Source: Sipunculus nudus
Lineage: Eukaryota; Annelida; Sipuncula; Golfingiida; Sipunculidae
Direction: 5' to 3'
DNA: 64,000 nt
NCBI GenBank assembly: GCA_026874595.1
Contig: CM049315.1
Span: 76,396,401 to 76,460,400, forward strand
Both the position numbers and the translations under genes were made by a program. Shown in pieces: positions 60,547 to 64,000 of the stretch. The notes under the pieces are model-generated. The model was not told the DNA's origin, searched no databases, and worked only from the letters and a program-made list of their open reading frames with translations. Numbering within the stretch: the stretch's first letter is position 1; the number at the start of each line of letters is the position of its first letter.

Positions 60547-63500
60547 ATGGACGTTCCTGACTCCCCTGCAGATGAGGTAAGTGACATTATATTAAGTTAA
60601 TGTTACATTTTACATTAAAGTTCATGGTGCTAATTGATTCTTGTCGCCTACTCCAGGAGGTTATGCGTTCATTTCCGTTAGTGTGTGCGTGTTTCTGTAT
60701 GTGTTTGTTCACAACATAACTTGCGCAATCATGAATAAAATCCAATGAAGTTTTTAGGGTACCTAGGTAAAAGGCCAATAAAGAAACTATTAGTTTTTGG
60801 TGTGAATCCGCCTCATGCTCTAGGTCCAGGAAGGGCTTCTAGGAATATTCACAAATATGCAGTCAATCACCTATGCGCGAATGAACCTTTTGGGAGCATC
60901 CCCCAATAACTACTAACCCCATGGCGTTGGCCAGCATTCCTGATAATGCATATTTCTAGGTGTTAAATAATCTTGCTGGTATCATTTTCAGACGGGAGAC
61001 ACGCCAAATAGTATTGTGAGACACAAATAAAAGAAACTTTATCTGGAGCAAAGTTAATAATGTATATTGAATTAAATGAAGTTATGAAGACACACCAAAC
61101 AGTATTTTGTGACACAAATAAAAGAAACTTTATCTGGAGCAAAGTTAATAATGTATATTGAATTTAATGAAGACACACCAAATAGTATTGTGTGACACAA
61201 ATAAAAGTAACTTTATCTGGAGCCAAGTTAATAATTTATATTGAATTAAATGAAGTTATGAAGACACACCAAACAGTATTGCGTGACACAAATAAAAGAA
61301 ACTTTATCTGGAGCAAAGTTAATAATGTTTATTGAATTAAATGAAGTTATGAAGACACACCAAACAGTATTGCGTGACACAAATAAAAGAAACTTTATCT
61401 GGAGCAAAGTTAATAATGTATATTGAAGTAAATGGAGTTATGACATGAAAACCTTTTTAAGCATTATAACATACATCAAAAACAATCAAAACAGCATTAT
61501 CTAAGTACCTTATACCAATTATACGAGTTATCATCAAACCTAACTAGAGGGCTTGTACTTGTAAAGAAAAACTTATTAATAAACTTAACTAATTACTGAG
61601 CATGTTATTTTATTAATAATTATCACAAGAACATTTAATTAGTAACTAATATGGTTTGAGGGACACATTCAATACACACGCAGGGTCATATGAGCCTATA
61701 TAAATAATATATTAATATGTTAATATATTGTATTGTAGTAATATAATGTATTGTATGGCTCGGATGTTTGCGCTCGGTAGTCGAACTTGGACGGGCCACT
61801 ACAACCCACTCTCATAGTTACGCCGGGAATCGAACCCTGATCGCCAGCGGAGAGGGTCGAGCGTTTTACCACTCAGCTGTACAGTTCATTTACTAGAGTT
61901 CACTGATAAGTAGCTAAAGAAAGTAAAAAATCAACTTAATTCTCCAAATAATGCAGTTGAATAGCTAAGTTTAAGAAAAAATTAAAACTTTGTATTCCTG
62001 AACCGGTCAATAAAGTTGTATTTATTTTGTAATCGATTCTTGTCAGGGCCATCCATAATCGCTACAGTCCCAAACTCATTGATAACTACATTGGTCCTCT
62101 CGCCTCGGTCGTATATCACACTGGTTTTAGAAAGCACTTACTTTGATTAACAACATATAATACTTCCGGTAGCCATGCAGTGACATTAAAAAAGCTGACC
62201 TTGTAAAACGTGAGAGCCTGGTATTAATTACGTACACAGCATTTCCGGCTGGCATTGCCCTAACATTTGTAAAGGTCTCACCATTAAATTCTAAGATAGC
62301 CTCAACATATGTACTACATACGTTCTAGAAATTATTTTATATGTGTGACGCTCGTCATTAACTTTGACAGCCATTCTCTCTAATAAGCGTTTTTTTTTTT
62401 GGGGGGGGGGGGAATAATAAAACATGTTATTAATACCGTTCATTATAGGATCAGGTTAAGGTCACAGTAAGGTATATTTTTTTTCATTAAAGACTCCTGG
62501 CTTTATTTTGAAACAGTTCACCTCTTTTTTCTTTAATATAAATACTATTCTATCAAATATATAACTAATTGTGGGATACAGGAATTCAGAAGCACCTCTC
62601 TGAACATGAGCTAAATGATTTAGCTGTCTATGCCTGCTCTACATTTTACTGTATCAATGGTGGCATCTGTTATTTTGAGGGGCTGGAATCTACATATTAA
62701 AATCCCGTGTCTCTGAGGAGTGTACGTAGTTCTTTGTAATGTTAACATATAAGCTATCTGCTTCTTTAAAAAAACTTTACTGTTTATTATGGCTGTACGT
62801 TTTTCCATAACTGCCTCCTCCAGGGGGATACGACTTAATCCCTGTTCGTGTATGTGTGTGTCTGCATGTTTGTTTATTTTTGTTCAAAATATAACTCAAA
62901 CAATCATTAAAGAAATCTCATGAAAATTTCACTACATTCCCTTAATGGTCCAATAAAGAAAGGATTAGACTTTGGTGTGGACCCGAAACATGATCCGGAT
63001 TCAGAAACGTCAACAGGGAATATTCGCAAATGTTCAGTCACCGACTAATGCACGAATGAACCTGGGAATATGGGTAGAATACTTGAAAACACATTTATCC
63101 GAGGCTTGTATTCCTTGGAATGCACATTTCTAGTAATATTTTGTTAACACGGATTGTTTTCTGATTAAAATTTTGTCTTTATTCGCTGTACATGCTTGAA
63201 TTATTTTATCTTTTGATGTCAGAGACTGACTTCTGCTTACAAGAGGCCTTTCCCTTCACTGGATCCAAAACACGAACTGCGGAACCGGAAACTTGACATA
63301 TTTCTTCCGAAACCAAAGTTCAAACCAAAGACAACAGCCGCCACCCTGAGCCCGCCCGGCCCTGGTTCACGTGACCCTGTCCTCCTGGAGGCTACGTGTC
63401 TGCATTTTAACAAAAAACGAGCGCACAGACTTAGCGACTCTCTGACGTCACTGCCGGGGTTAAATTTTACCCAGCCTTTTTACTCACAGACGGGAAGGAA

Positions 63501-63634
63501 CGCTCAGTCAGTTACACCGAGATACGCATCTAACCTGGGTGAAAATACGAAACTAAACACCCCGATGTCACGTGGGCTAGAGGCGAGGCTCGCCATGGAC
63601 AGGGAATTATCATCAGCGAGTCTTCCCGACAGAG
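60547..63634 (+). CDS. Unrecognised plus-strand gene, first two coding exons
   Basis: Exon 1, 60547-60576: ATG in good context (A at -3, G at +4), 10 codons MDVPDSPADE, donor GTAAGT in phase 0. Exon 2, 63223-63634 (412 nt): acceptor TTTTGATGTCAG, open in phase 0, ending in phase 1 at donor GTAGTT. The join gives 147 complete codons. Exon 2 is basic and proline/serine-rich, with segments RLTSAYKRPFPSLDPKHEL, FLPKPKFKPKTT, ATCLHFNKKRAHRLSDSL, LPGLNFTQPFYS and GLEARLAMDRELSSASL. There is no signal peptide or TM segment, so a cytoplasmic or nuclear low-complexity protein is likely. Exon 2 is GC-richer than its surroundings, as expected for coding DNA. The gene continues to the right, off the window. 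No family recognised. Confidence 0.62.
60640..60915 (+). repeat. Dispersed repeat family A, copy 4
   Basis: GCCTACTCCAGGAGGTTATG start, GTGTGTGCGTGTTTC block, ACTTGCGCAATCATGAATAA, AAAGGCCAATAAAG and TTTTGGTGTGAATCCG, ending AATATTCACAAA. Lies in intron 1 of the plus-strand gene. Confidence 0.6.
60996..61445 (+). repeat. Five tandem copies of a 90-91-bp unit
   Basis: Units start at about 60996, 61086, 61169 (this one is preceded by a shortened copy), 61260 and 61351. Each reads GAGACACACCAAACAGTATT, then GACACAAATAAAAGAAACTT, TATCTGGAGCAAAGTTAATA and TTGAATTAAATGAAGTTATG. Copies are nearly identical, so the expansion is recent. Located in intron 1 of the plus-strand gene. Confidence 0.92.
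61740..61886 (-). mobile_element. tRNA-derived SINE, AT-rich tail
   Basis: On the minus strand, the A-box region CAGCTGAGTGGTAAAACGCT is followed at tRNA spacing by the B box GGGTTCGATTCCC (61835-61823). A non-tRNA body (GTGGGTTGTAGTGGCCCGTC) and an AT-rich 3' tail follow. The head lacks a closed acceptor stem, so a SINE rather than a tRNA gene. In intron 1 of the plus-strand gene, antisense. Confidence 0.7.
62805..63075 (+). repeat. Dispersed repeat family A, copy 5
   Basis: CTGCCTCCTCCAGGGGGATA start, CTGTTCGTGTATGTGTGTG block, ATAACTCAAACAATCATTAA, GGTCCAATAAAG, CTTTGGTGTGGACCC and ATGATCCGGATTCAG, ending AATATTCGCAAA. Immediately upstream of exon 2 of the plus-strand gene. Confidence 0.65.
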
Positions 63635-63904
63635 GTAGTTATCAATTTTTTTTATCCTTCGTGGTGAAGTAATAAATATATCACTTCTGTGCCATAAATC
63701 GACAGATGCTTCACAGTATTACGATCGATTTTAGATAGATTTAAAAAAAAACTGTTACACGAATGAAAGAGTTAGTAGGCCTAAAGTATAAGTGGCAATG
63801 CCGTATGGCGTCATGTGCAAGCTTCTTTTCATATTGACGCAACTTTACAGGAAGCGACTTACCAAGAACCTTAAAGGAATTTTGCGATTTTAAGAGAATT
63901 GGAG

Positions 63905-63985
63905 GAATAATAATAATAATAATGATAATAATAATAATAATATTAATAATAATTATTATTATTATTATAATGATAATAATAAGAG
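63905..63985. repeat. (AAT)n/(ATT)n microsatellite
   Basis: Imperfect AAT units switching to ATT units, in the intron after exon 2 of the plus-strand gene. Confidence 0.9.
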
Positions 63986-64000
63986 GAACTAAAGATAGTG

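Overview
This window is eukaryotic nuclear DNA from an invertebrate, most likely a lophotrochozoan and possibly a mollusc. The evidence is: genes split by GT-AG introns, an AT-rich background full of (TA)n, (AAT)n and (GA)n microsatellites, a non-LTR retrotransposon tail, tRNA-derived SINEs, MITEs, and a lineage-type expansion of C-type-lectin-like (CTLD) receptors. No operons, CRISPR arrays or bacterial features were seen. Exon coordinates below come from reading GT/AG sites and intron phases by eye. They are inferences from sequence without transcript support.

Left part (1-34.4 kb, all minus strand): a tandem cluster of related receptor genes. The shared plan is a signal-peptide exon, two CTLDs each split over two symmetric phase 1-1 exons, a transmembrane exon (phase 1 in, phase 2 out), and in the best-preserved member a long cytoplasmic exon. 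From left to right: the 5' flank of a copy lying off the left edge (1-700); copy 1 (5262-1865), a wrecked ectodomain between an intact leader exon and an intact TM exon; copy 2 (10735-7682), clean ectodomain exons but no TM exon of its own found; an orphan promoter-like relic (15.8-15.96 kb); copy 3 (23274-18468), complete in outline but with two damaged splice donors; and copy 4 (34364-25959), a divergent, apparently complete 8-exon receptor whose exons sum to 598 codons plus stop. Its intracellular exon carries 13 tyrosines, six of them in Yxx(V/I/M) form. A conserved upstream motif recurs 270-320 bp before the start codons of copies 1-3.

Middle part (34.4-48 kb): an intronless 838-residue TRPV-like cation channel on the minus strand (42100-39584), with ankyrin repeats, six TM segments and a pore loop. 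It is flanked by MITE and repeat debris and microsatellites.

Right part (48-64 kb): a decayed multi-copy-type hypothetical gene (49.86-48.3 kb), a ~138-bp tandem array (51.5-52.35 kb), a 3-kb hierarchical satellite (55.3-58.36 kb; 26/27-bp into 80-bp into 160-bp units), and the start of an unrecognised plus-strand gene. That gene's 10-codon first exon (60547-60576) and 412-bp second exon (63223-63634) join in phase across an intron packed with repeats.

Functionally, the main story is a birth-and-death cluster of two-CTLD surface receptors. One member looks equipped for phosphotyrosine signalling; the others look soluble, tail-less or degenerate. This resembles the organisation of paired immune receptors, but ligand and role are unknown.
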